Below, one piece after another: positions 32,803 through 43,241 of a stretch of DNA of 64,000 bases. This DNA comes from Helicostylum pulchrum (lineage: Eukaryota; Mucoromycota; Mucoromycetes; Mucorales; Mucoraceae), in NCBI GenBank assembly GCA_025677825.1, contig JAIXMO010000070.1:1-64000 (forward strand). Direction: 5' to 3'. Below the pieces are notes generated by a model. It worked only from the letters and a program-made list of their open reading frames with translations, was not told where the DNA came from and searched no databases. The position numbers and the translations under genes are program-made. Each line of letters starts with the position of its first letter. Position 1 is the first letter of the stretch.

Positions 32803-34084
32803 TTTTAAAATATTATATAACTAGAGAGAATTGATAATGAGGAGTGTTGAGTTGTGTGAGTGAGTGAGAAAGAGAAAGAGAGAGAGAGAGATAAAACTAA
32901 AGAAGAATGAGAATTTTAAAAAAAGTTGGGCTTCTTTTATATAAATTCGATTAGGGGGTGGTAAGTTTAGACAAGTTTAATGTAAGAGTGTGTTTACTAT
33001 GTGTTTTAAGAATAAAATGCGTGTGGTAATAGTCAAGTAAGAACCACCTGCAGTAATTAGCATAATTGACTTTGAAACCTCCCCTTACTCTTCTTTCTCT
33101 CTCTCTCTTTCTTTATTTCATACAGTTACGAAAAAGAAGTCGCATAATATACAGAGAGAAAAAATACATGTTTTCGGGTTCAGCGCAGAAAACTTTATTC
33201 CTTCCCCTTAATACTTTGTGAATAGTACGTTAATGATGGTATAAATAGTTTATTACAATATACCAACTTTAGAAAAGCTGTCATTGAGTTCTCTTCTTTT
33301 TTTCTTTTTTTTTTTTTTGGGTGGCTCAGACTTTCCCCTTTGACAAGTAATAATAGACTTTTAGTTTCCCTATTTATGCGGAAGAAAGAAAGAAAGAAAG
33401 AAAAGGCGTCGCGTGAAATACAATTACTATGCCAAGTGTAGATCGAATCCTAAAAGAAGAATACTATCTCTCTTTTGTTTATACTCGATTAGAAAAAAAG
33501 AAAATGACATGTTTCTACAAGTGCACGGTTAGTATAATAACAGGTCATACAAATTACCTAATTGCCCTACATGTCGTATTTTATAATTATATCCCCTTGA
33601 TCGATTATATACACTCTAATGATTTGTTAAAATCACGTAAAAAGGTAAAAAAAAAAAAAAAAAAAGAGAGGGAAAATAACACTTTTTTCACCCCACGTTA
33701 GGTTGATATTACAATATAGTCTATACAAGAGAGGCTTAAACCAAGTTATTCTGTGTTTGTTTTTGTTGTTGTTATTTCCTCCCTTTTCTTCTATTATTAC
33801 AAATAAAGAGCGATTTGCTTTTTACTGTGTTGGTCATGTTGGAATTATGTCCAAGAATAGTAGGAGTACATGATGTACACTTTTTTTTTTTTTTTTTTTT
33901 TTTTTTCTGTTGTTGATGTGCATTCTTTTTTGATAGAGTAGTTGTACAGTGTTTTCTTTGTCTCTCTATCGTATCGAAAACGATGGTATCTTGTTGCGTA
34001 TACTGCACACACACACACACAAATAATAATAAGCCTATACAACTTGAATTTATTGTTTATTTATTTTCTCCTTTTAAAGTAAAA

Positions 34085-34125
<41 letters not shown>

Positions 34126-34943
34126 TAATTATAAAAAATTGAGAATATATCTGCAGTAAGGACATATTATTATAGTGACTCGTGTCAATAACTGAATTAT
34201 ACATACATGATAATGTATCGATGATGATTTAACCTCATATGATTGAATGCATTGTAGATACTAATGTATAATGTACATCTTTCCAAGTATTCCGAATGCC
34301 GTTATTTCCGTTTTGTGTGTTTATGTATTACCCACAAACAAATAAATTTTTGTAGCTTGAGAGCGTTATTATATGCACGTACACAACAACAACAAACTCT
34401 TTCTTTTTTTTTGTGCAAAGGAAAAAGAAAGAAACGATATAGTACAGTACTTTTTTTTTTTCGTCAAGAAGTATCTAATCGATTACATATACACTGTAAA
34501 AAAAAGAAAATGTACATTTAGTTTAAACTGAAATTATTTATATAAAAAAAAAAGGTGACAAAAATTATCTGGTGATTTTTTTCTTTTTTCTTTTTTAGTG
34601 CTAAAAAAAAGTTTAACACGTTATATTATTATTGTATATTTACCAGTATAGCACTCGTTTTGTACTTGTTTATTACAAGATACTTACTTGATGTATATAC
34701 TCTTTACAAAGTGTGTGTGTGTGAGTATATATATATTTATATATTTTTCTGTGGTGCGATATTTAGTTACGAAAAAAAAAAAAGCTTATTTACTCCCATG
34801 TGGCGTGAGCACTGAAATGTTACTTTTTTGTGCAAGAGAAAAAAAAGAATGGCTACACAAAGAATCAGTACCTATAAATACTCGGGTTTTACTTTTCACT
34901 TTTTTTACTTTTACTTTTCTTCCAAAAAACTTGTATATATAAA
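32803..34943. other. 2.1-kb spacer rich in low-complexity sequence
   Basis: Holds GA-rich DNA just upstream of the DPBB gene (32835-32890), GAAA repeats near 33380, poly-T at 33881-33907, CA repeats near 34005-34020, and a poly-A tract at 34087-34119. ORFs here look like chance readings. No RNA gene is convincing. Confidence 0.55.
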
Positions 34944-35159
34944 ATGAACACTGCTATCCGTCAAAAAATGCATCACTTTTCAAACAATCCTTCTGCTTCG
35001 GCTGTTACTACTGTCACATTCTCCCAAATGAGACCAAGATATATTGATAAATGCGTCGAAGCTAATCCCCGTCAAATTGTAAAAATTGATATCTTGGGTG
35101 ATTTAGTTGAATTGCCCATGTACGCCTTGAGACGAAGAAACGCCATGGTTCAAACCTAA
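34944..35159 (+). CDS. Small 71-residue protein, unrecognised
   Basis: Complete ORF MNTAIRQKMHHFSN ... NAMVQT with a basic profile and no Cys except one. The middle (RPRYIDKCVEANPRQIVKIDILGDLVELP) has an amphipathic/strand pattern rather than low complexity, and codon use resembles expressed genes. A TATATATAAA box abuts the ATG, too close to be its own TATA unless the leader is tiny. I recognise no domain. Confidence 0.5.
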   Translation: MNTAIRQKMHHFSNNPSASAVTTVTFSQMRPRYIDKCVEANPRQIVKIDILGDLVELPMYALRRRNAMVQT

Positions 35160-35209
35160 CTCTCTCTCTCTGTTATTGTGTATATTATTTGTGCTTGTAT
35201 AGTAGTATG

Positions 35210-35211
<2 letters not shown>

Positions 35212-35277
<66 letters not shown>
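35212..35277. repeat. (CT)n microsatellite, about 33 units
   Basis: Uninterrupted CT dinucleotide run starting about 50 bp downstream of the small ORF stop. Confidence 0.95.
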
Positions 35278-35280
<3 letters not shown>

Positions 35281-36435
35281 ATTCTTATGTTCTTGTATTC
35301 CAACTATTTTGTATATATATACCTTTTTTTAAAAATAAAATAAACTGGGCTCTAGATCCCCCTTTTTCTTCATTTGATAATCATATTCTACTATACATTG
35401 TCCGCTCATTTTTTGTGATCAAAAACTTTAACCTTAAGCATTTAGCTTGGACCTCTTTTTTTTTTTGTAATAAGCTGTCATACCACTTTGCAATCTATGT
35501 AAACCAGATCTCATCTACATCTGTTAAATACTCTCTCCGTCTTTATTGTTTTAATAAGGTTTCATGTACAAAAAAAAAAAAAAAATTTTTTGTCAGATCC
35601 TTATGGACAGTCTGTACCTTTTACTCTGTGCATGGAATAACAGGCCCTTTTCTTCTTCTTCTTTTTGTGCTTAAAATAGTATTACTTCTTTTTTTTTGAT
35701 GCGCTCGTATACAAATACGTTCTCTACTCTATATAAAAAACTAAGAATAAACTTAAAGTTTTACGCTTGAAAGTTCATTTAAATTGTAAAGTAGTAGTAT
35801 TCAGGGGCTTTTTTTTTTTCTGGTTTTGCGCGTGTGCGTTGTACCAAAAAGTGTATCCCCCCCCCTTTTTTTTTGTGTATGGTTCTGTATCTTCCAATAC
35901 CTTCTTTTTTTTTTTTTTTTACGTCTAATTGACCATTTATAAATGTTTTTGTTGTATGTCGATCTTTTAGCAGGCATACAATAAGATCAGTGCAACAAGT
36001 TGGTCAGTTTTGCTTTTTGAGCTATTACTATTCACTTGTATCTTTTATAAAAGTTTTTCTGCTGTTTGTGTACGTTAATTATATCTAATACTGTGGTACT
36101 ACTGTGATACATTTATTTCATCGTAATATAACACTGTCCTTTTTACCCTTTCACATTATTATGTAAACCCATTTTTCTCTCTCTTTTTCGGAAGTACGTT
36201 TTATCTGAATAAAGTAGTCACACACACTTTTTTTTTTTTTTTTCATAATTCCTGCTCACTTAAATTACATACATATTTTTTTTTGCCTTTTACTTACACT
36301 ATGAATCAACATAAATGGTCAACTGATACTTTTAAAGTATTTGAAAAGTAAAGTGCCGCTTATTTTTTTACCTGCGTACAAAAAAAAAAGAAAAAAAAAA
36401 GGGAAAGCTAACAAAAAGGTTATTATAGACCAAAG
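35278..36435. other. Spacer between small ORF and CUE-CCCH-Smr gene
   Basis: AT-rich with long T runs at 35808-35820, 35906-35920 and 36229-36243. It is the promoter region of the next plus-strand gene; nothing else supported. Confidence 0.55.
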
Positions 36436-38329
36436 ATGAAAGACTCTTTTGTTACTGCAAGTAATAATAGTCCATTCAACCTTACAGCGAAATCGTTTAT
36501 ACCAACCAATAGTAGTCAATTTGACCCTTTCCAACCTTTGCCAGAGACAAAGTCAGAAGAGGAAGACTTGGAAGATGATATGACGGACTTGAGTCAACAT
36601 TTAATTTCTAGTCATTTGTTAGATGAAGACGAAGAAGAAAAGGAACAAGTAGGACATGTACCTATAGTATGGGATACACAAAAGGAATGGAAACCTTCAA
36701 ATAATAAGATACAGGATATTTGGACACAGGATGAAACGGAACATACCAACTTTGAAAATTTTAATGGTGGTGGTGGTGGTGGTGGTGGTGGTGAAGATAA
36801 TCAATGTGAAAACTACAGCCACGGAGAGAACTACAGCCTCAGTGACGATCAAGAGTTTGACCCTACTTTACAATTCTATCATGGTTCCTTGTACGACTCT
36901 CATACGATTCAAGATATGAACCGACTATCGCTTGATGTGACGAACCCATCTTTAGAAGAAACGGAAGCCGAGAATGTAGGTGAAGATATGTCTACGTTGC
37001 AAATGATGCAAACGATATTTTCAGATCTAAGTGACGATCAACTAATGGAGACGCTGGCACGCCATGACTATGATGTGGATAGAGCGATTGAATCGTTATT
37101 AACGAAAGAAACCACTGTGGAACCAGCACCCACGGTAAAGAAACGACAAGTATGCAGACACTTTTTAGCTGGAGAATGTTACCGAAAGGATTGTTGGTTT
37201 GTACACGATTTACAAGAAAAGATTTGTAAATTCTGGTAAAGTATACAGAAAAAAAAGTTTTTTTTTTTTTTTTAGAGAGAAGTACGTTGAAAAGTGATTG
37301 AATTATTATAATAATAATTCATTTGGGATATATATATGTAGGCTTCAAGGGACTTGTTTAAAAGGAGATTCTTGTGAATTCTCGCATAAAATTGATGTGC
37401 AGGAAGTAGCCAATAAAATCATCGTACCTCAGCTAGTTGTTAAAAAAGAAGAAGCGCATCAGCATCATCAATTTACGCAAGGTGATTACCCTCAATTATC
37501 ATCAAATCAAGCTTCCAAACCCTACAAACCTACAGATGTAAATCAACAAGTCGTTGAAGATGAATTTCCTTCTTTAGCTTCTGCTTCAAAAATTAAAAAA
37601 CCTTCACAATCATTAATAAAAGGAGGATCAATTATTAATTTTGCAGCAGCTGCCAAGAAGAAGGGGTCTCCTAAATCCAATATACAACCTAAAAAGGCAG
37701 CTGTTCGTCGTACTGGTTATCATAATACTCAAAAGTTAACACAACCCGTTCATATTCCTTGGCTTGACACCGGCAGTGCCTTAAATTCCGTTTACATGAA
37801 GGAGGTAAAGTATATATTTCTACAAAGTAAACAATGAAATATACTACTAATAATGAAATTATAAAATACACAGAGAGAACAGGCGATTGAATACGGTATG
37901 CTTAGAAATAGATTCTTTAGTAGAGCTACAGACTATTATTTAAAGGGAGACGGAGCAAAAGCCAAATTGTACTCGATGGAAGCAAAGAAATATAACCGAT
38001 TAATGCAAGAGATGCACACTGAAGCAAGTAAACGTATTTTTGAGTCCAGATCTCAACACGAAGCTTTTATCGATTTACACGGCTTACACGAAGACGAAGC
38101 CATTGAAATTATCGACCAAAGATTAAAAGACATGAAGGCAAAGTACAGCGGCATCATTTACATCGTCACAGGCACCGGTCATCATTCAGGTGCAAACGGC
38201 TTAAGTAAAAAACAAAGTAAACTGAAACCAAGCGTCTATAATTACTTGAAAAAAGAGAACTACCGTTTTGCAGAAACCAATATTGCGGGAGATTCTAAAG
38301 GTGGCGTTTTTGCGGTCGATCTCTCTTGA
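36436..38329 (+). CDS. CUE-CCCH-DUF1771-Smr domain protein
   Basis: 572 residues in three exons (36436-37235, 37342-37804, 37874-38329). Domains in order: a disordered acidic N-terminus with a Gly9 run; a CUE-like ubiquitin-binding helix bundle (about 190-228, LQMMQTIFSDLSDDQLMETL); two CCCH zinc fingers (CRHFLAGECYRKDCWFVH and CKFWLQGTCLKGDSCEFSH); a Lys/Ala linker; DUF1771 (SRATDYYLKGDGAKAKLYSM); and an Smr domain with IDLHGLH and VTGTGHHS motifs. Smr domains are endonuclease-type; the CUE-Smr pairing is that of no-go mRNA decay factors (Cue2/NONU-1), so a role in cutting mRNA at stalled ribosomes is plausible inference. CCCH fingers would add RNA binding. Confidence 0.9.
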
Positions 38330-38834
38330 TTGGCTGATATATTTTTATTTCTGTGACGTTTTGGTCAATAAAAAAAATGTTACACTCAGCTTTTTTCTAT
38401 ATTCTTTTCGGAAGTAATTTACCCGTTTTTTTTTTTTATACAAAAAAATGTTCTGCCCTGTTTTTAATATATAAAAAAATGATTTTTCCTTTCAAAGAAA
38501 CTCTTTTTTTTTAAAATATAAACGTTATTAAATCTACAAATTGCCAGGGAAAATATCTCTCTTTATCTCTTTTATAAAAAAGTATCCAAATAAGAATTTT
38601 CTGCTTTCGTCATTTCGGGGGGCATAAAAAGCGCCCACGAAATTACAATATCGTATTGACGTCATGGATTCAAACTCCGCATATAATGTTCCTTAATAAA
38701 AATTTTCCCTTTTCCTTTTTTTTTTCTTTTTTTTTCTACTTTTTACTTTTTTTCTGGCTCTTTTTATATATATACTTTTTTTTATACACATATACATAAA
38801 ACGCACACACACACACAATATATATATATATAAA
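38330..38834. other. Promoter region of Con7-like gene
   Basis: T-rich, with poly-T near 38710-38755, an ACACAC run and a TATATATATATATAAA tract ending directly before the ATG at 38835. No gene. Confidence 0.55.
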
Positions 38835-39817
38835 ATGGCACAATCATCTACCATGTTTCCTTTTAACAGTACATCTAATGAAACTACAAGCCTTTTAGAA
38901 AGAAGACAACAATCTGCACCGTTCTTACAGCAACTAGAGTTACCCTCTCTACCTCCACTTGCACAAATCATGACCGAAAACCCTCAAGAAAAGAAAGCGC
39001 AAGTAGAAGCAGTAGCAGTGACTATGGCAGCTATTGAAGCAGCGGCTACGGCGTCTATGATTACGTCTACCGCACAACCATTAATGCAACATGACAATAC
39101 TCACACACTCCTCACATCGGCACCTACACCGTTTTTACCTACCTCTTCTACTACATATAATACAATAACAGATACAACACCTGTCAATACCATTTTACCC
39201 ATCTATTCATCTTCTGATTCATTAAATCAAACACTCGTAGAGAATGGAGTATTTATGGATCAACAACAACACATGTTTAACGCTGCAGCTGTAGCAGCGG
39301 GATTAACAACCGATAACAGCCATCATCAATTATTAAGTATGCCGCCTTCCTTTATGGACAATGGAAGACAACAACAAAGAGAATCCTCTGTATCCTCTAC
39401 TTGCTCAGACAACAAAGTCTATTCATTTGTAGCCATTCCTGGTACGAATCAAAGAAAGAGACCACGCAGAAGATATGATGAAATCGAAAGACTTTATCAC
39501 TGTAGCTGGACTGGCTGTACCAAAGCCTATGGTACTTTAAACCACCTCAATGCACATGTGAGCATGCAACAGCACGTAAGTTCTTTTTTTTTTTCTTTTT
39601 GTATTCGTTATTCTAATCTTTTTTTTTTTTTTTTGAGTAGGGCCCTAAGCGTCACCCAACTGAATTCAAAGAAATGCGTAAAGAATGGCGACGTCAAAAG
39701 AAGGAAAGAGACACTGTTAAAAAGCAAGTAGAAACTGCTTATCGTAACAATCAACAACAACAAATGATGCAAACATATCCTTCATTCACCACAAATAATG
39801 GATATAGTTTTTATTGA
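38835..39817 (+). CDS. Con7-like C2H2 zinc-finger transcription factor
   Basis: Exons 38835-39575 and 39641-39817. The signature core is RRRYDEIERLYHC, WTGCTKAYGTLNHLNAHV, SMQQHGPKRHP, EFKEMRKEWRRQKKERD, which matches Con7, the conidiation/appressorium regulator of filamentous fungi. The single C2H2 finger is C-x4-C-x12-H-x5-H-like, followed by the family's basic helix. The N-terminal 200 residues are Ser/Thr/Gln/Ala-rich. The intron splits the finger between Gln-His and Gly-Pro-Lys, and both phases fit. The C-terminus is short (NNGYSFY). Targets cannot be inferred. Confidence 0.92.
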
Positions 39818-40160
39818 TAAAAACTGGTTTTTTATACATGTCTATTTGCTTCATAAAAAAAAAAGGAGAAATAATAATAAAGACGTCATGACTTTTTGCA
39901 CGTAACAACCCCCCCTTTTTTTCCGTACTGTAAATAAAAATAAAAAAAAAAAAAAAAAACTTTCTTTTTTGGTTATACAGAAATGACGTTTTGATTGTTT
40001 TTTCTTTCTTTTCTAAAAAGCAGTATATTTTTATAATTTATCAGCAGCGTTTCAGTAGTTTGATCTACTATATATATTGTCGATCTTCCAATATACGCTT
40101 CAAGTGCAGTAGTAAAATAAAGGTATACGATGTATTAAAATTGCGCACGTTTTTATTACT
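39818..40160. other. Convergent spacer Con7-like / gankyrin
   Basis: A/T-rich 3' flanks with poly-A near 39942-39959. No gene seen. Confidence 0.6.
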
Positions 40161-41092
40161 TTAATCCATGCTTTTTTGAATAAAAGATTTGATTTCTGGT
40201 TTTGAACACAATTCAATTGGAGTTTTACCGTCACCATTGAGTCTATCCGCATCAGCCCCGTTTTCTATCAAAAAGACTGCACAGTCACCATGATCTTCTT
40301 CACAAGCTAAATGCAAAGGTGTGTTTCCCTGATTGTCTTTAGGGTTCACTCTACACTTTTTCTCTACTACTAATAACTCGATGATTTTAATATAACCTTG
40401 ACTTGATGCTCTGTGCCTATATACAAAATAAGTGAATATGATGTCACTGCTAAATAAACAATATTTACAACGGAGTCTGTTTGTAGTGATTGATTTGATT
40501 AACGTTTGCGTTGTATTCCAATAATAATCTACACACTTCAATTCTATTTTTGGATGCTGCATAATGTCTAATTTATATTACATGTTAGTTTTAGCGCGCT
40601 GTACATCTTTTTCTTTGTCTGTCTCTGTGTTACTACTACTACTACTACTACTTTACAATGCCGATTGACCTGAATCATTTTGACTGTTTGGATCAGCTTT
40701 ATTTTCCAGTAATAGTTTGACAACAGATAAATGACCAGCAGAAACAGCAATCATTAATGGTGTCCACGCAGCCTATTACAGATAAAATTAAAGACATGTA
40801 CATACAAAATTGTTGTGCGCTGCTAATTACATCTTTATCTTGCGTATTTACAAGTGCACCCTTGTTTATCAAATATTCTACAATATCTGCATGACCTCCT
40901 GAAGCGGCCCAATGAAGTGCAGTTCGTCCATCCTTTTTTAATATACTGTTATTTACATTTCTTTATTCTTTCTTTGTTATATATACTTATTTTTACCTCG
41001 TCAAAGCTACCAATAAGATTCTGGTCTTTATCAAGCATTTGCTTGACTATAAATAATTTTCCTTCATAAGCTGCTTGATATATTGACAACAT
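40161..41092 (-). CDS. Gankyrin/Nas6-like 26S proteasome assembly chaperone
   Basis: Ankyrin protein homologous to human gankyrin (PSMD10) and yeast Nas6, which chaperones Rpt3 during assembly of the 19S particle. Blocks align in order: AAYEGKLFIVKQMLDK, DGRTALHWAASGGHADIVEYL, TPLMIAVSAGHLSVVKLLL, YAASKNRIEVCRLLLE, TPLHRASSQGYIKIIELL, GNTPLHLACEEDHGDCAVFL and GKTPIELC. About seven ankyrin repeats. About five exons with tiny to short introns; the start MLSIYQAAYEG is near 41092. C-terminus KSFIQKSMD. Confidence 0.9.
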
Positions 41093-41288
41093 TTTTTTTT
41101 TTTTGATAGCGAAATAAAGACGGGAAAGAGAGAAAAAAGAAAAAAAGAGACACGTAACCCTAAAAGATAAAAAAAAAAAAGACGATCAAATATGATTGGC
41201 TAAAATGATTTATTGATACAAAAGAGAGGGGAGGGGATAAAATGATTTATGTACAAAATGGGTAATGAAAAGAGTTTTTTGTTTTGTT

Positions 41289-41711
41289 TTAGTGACTAAC
41301 GACACCAACAGTAGCAGCAGTAGTAGTAGTATCAGCAGTAGCAGTAGTGTTATCAACCAGTTGAATAGTAGTAGTAACAGAATCATCTAATTTCTGCTTT
41401 TTAGGAGTAGTAGTGGGAGGATATAGTAAGTTGACTTCTTCAAAATCAAATTGAGAGAAAATATCGTCATCGTCATCAGCATATTTTCGCTTATGATCAT
41501 CTTCTTCACCTTCAGATAATTCAGGCATATCGTCCCAATCTAATAATCCATTTTCAGCAGCAGAAGGGAATCCAAGAATAGCCAATAATTCACTGTCATC
41601 AATAACATGATCAATACTGGCTAATTCTTCTTCTTCTTCTTCTTCTTCATTAAGGTTTATGTTTATGTCATCAAGTTTTAATGGTTGTACAAGTAACAAT
41701 GGCTTTGTCAT
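41289..41711 (-). CDS. Acidic low-complexity protein, unrecognised
   Basis: Intronless, 140 residues. It has an N-terminal hydrophobic/acidic start (MTKPLLLVQPLKLDD), Glu8 run, LAILGFPSAAENGLLDWDDMPEL helix-like segment, a second acidic run (DDDDD), and a Thr/Val/Ala-rich tail (TTTATADTTT). Function unknown. It may be a transcription-related acidic activator or disordered regulator; this is a guess. Confidence 0.6.
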   Translation of the reverse strand: MTKPLLLVQPLKLDDININLNEEEEEEEELASIDHVIDDSELLAILGFPSAAENGLLDWDDMPELSEGEEDDHKRKYADDDDDIFSQFDFEEVNLLYPPTTTPKKQKLDDSVTTTIQLVDNTTATADTTTTAATVGVVSH

Positions 41712-41903
41712 TTTTTAAGAGAAAAAGTAAATAATTTTAAAAAAAGAAAAAGAAACCTTGTTATTTATATACACTTTTTTACACACGCACACACAAAAAA
41801 AAAAAAAAAAAAATTGCTTTATTTACTGGTCTGTTTTTCTCTCGGCTGTCGGACGTTTAAAAATTAAAAAAAAAGAAGATCGGGTATAAAATGAATCTCC
41901 TTT

Positions 41904-43241
41904 TTAATAAGAAGATGAGGAAGACGAAGATGGAATCGGAACCCCGCGACATAACGGACACTGATTTTTACCAATCGTAAGCCATGTATCAATACACTCT
42001 TGATGAAACCCATGATGACACGCTAGTACACGGACATCGTCTTGTGATTGGTAACTGTTTAAACAAACTTGACACCCATCCGAATTACCTATGATTGTTT
42101 GTTTCACTTGTTGCGTATACTTTACAATAGGCACGTGATTGTCGATCGCTTCTTGGCTTACTGTAGGCAGTCGCGCAGGTCCAATTAGTGCCGCCAGGTC
42201 TAGTAGTTCTTCATAGCTGGGACTATCGTTCATAATACCTTCTACACTATTACCACTAATAATATACACTGTCCACTGTCCATTACCTATTCTTTCATTT
42301 GCTGTTGTTGCTGTACCTGTACCACTATCAGTACCTTCTCCTTCTTCTCTAGCTGATGCTGCCAAAGCTGCTGCTGTTGCTCTTCTAATTCTTTCACTTC
42401 TTCTTCTCGTTGGTGTCGCTTCATCTTGACTACTGTTATTATTAAATGATCGAACTCCATATAAAAATACTGGCAGCATAATAATACGTGTTACTTCACT
42501 TTCTTCATTTGTTAACGTGGGTCCTTCTCCATCTGCATTTACTGCGCTGGATGATGGTGCTGGTGTTGGTGTTGGTGTAGTAGTAGTAGTAGTAGTAGTA
42601 GTAGTTTCATCATCATCCTCTGCTCTTGTAGATACACTAGTAACAATCACTGGTAACCTCATAAATCGCATAAATGAATCTTCAGTACTACCAGGTTCCA
42701 TTTGTTGAAACAACTCTGGCGATAAATGCATCGTCAGTTGTTGTCTCACGTTGGTTTGTGGAGTTGTAGTAGTAGCAGTAGGAGTAGGAGTAGTGGTAGG
42801 TGCAGTTGATGTTGCTTCTGCAATAGTAGTAGCAGTATCAGTACTAGTAATATTGGGTGAAGCTAAAGAAGCCATTTGACCATTACGAAAAGAAGTTAAA
42901 ACAGCTTCACTTATCACGGAGGCAATCATTCGAGAGAAGGGTGATATATTGGTATTTGTAGAGTCAGCATTGGATTCTTCATTCTCTTCTTGTTGCTCTC
43001 GATGTCGTTCTCTTCTCAATCGTCGTTCATCTCGACGTTGGTTTTGATCGGTAGGTATAACTTGAGACCTTGAGGCGTTTAATTGTGCTTGATTTCTGGA
43101 TGCTGGTCGAATACTACCTGTTCTGGGCGTATTCGTTTGAGTCGAAGTGCTTACTGCTGCTTCTTGCTCTAAACTTGATTCTGTTGCAGAAGCTGTCGTT
43201 TGTGGTGCTTGTGGTTGTTGTGAAGATTGTCTTTGTCCCAT
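41904..43241 (-). CDS. RING-H2 E3 ubiquitin-ligase-like protein
   Basis: Intronless, 445 residues, mostly Ser/Thr/Gln-rich low complexity with Thr runs. A C-terminal RING-H2: CQVCLNSY, VRVLACHHGFHQECIDTW and NQCPLCRG give the C3H2C3 ligands. The N-terminus begins MGQRQSSQ: Gly2 and Ser6-like context could allow N-myristoylation, but the pattern is weak. The RING ends about 12 residues before a Ser-rich C-terminus (SSSSSSSY). Family of RNF111/PJA-like single RING proteins is possible; substrate unknown. Confidence 0.88.
   Translation of the reverse strand: MGQRQSSQQPQAPQTTASATESSLEQEAAVSTSTQTNTPRTGSIRPASRNQAQLNASRSQVIPTDQNQRRDERRLRRERHREQQEENEESNADSTNTNISPFSRMIASVISEAVLTSFRNGQMASLASPNITSTDTATTIAEATSTAPTTTPTPTATTTTPQTNVRQQLTMHLSPELFQQMEPGSTEDSFMRFMRLPVIVTSVSTRAEDDDETTTTTTTTTTPTPTPAPSSSAVNADGEGPTLTNEESEVTRIIMLPVFLYGVRSFNNNSSQDEATPTRRRSERIRRATAAALAASAREEGEGTDSGTGTATTANERIGNGQWTVYIISGNSVEGIMNDSPSYEELLDLAALIGPARLPTVSQEAIDNHVPIVKYTQQVKQTIIGNSDGCQVCLNSYQSQDDVRVLACHHGFHQECIDTWLTIGKNQCPLCRGVPIPSSSSSSSY

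Noticed and set aside
33442..33452. B-box-like GATCGAATCCT that could suggest a tRNA
   Set aside because: No paired acceptor stem, A box or anticodon arm is found in the surrounding 80 bases.
35178..35699. 173-residue plus ORF
   Set aside because: Made of the CT microsatellite and flanking AT-rich sequence; no domain.
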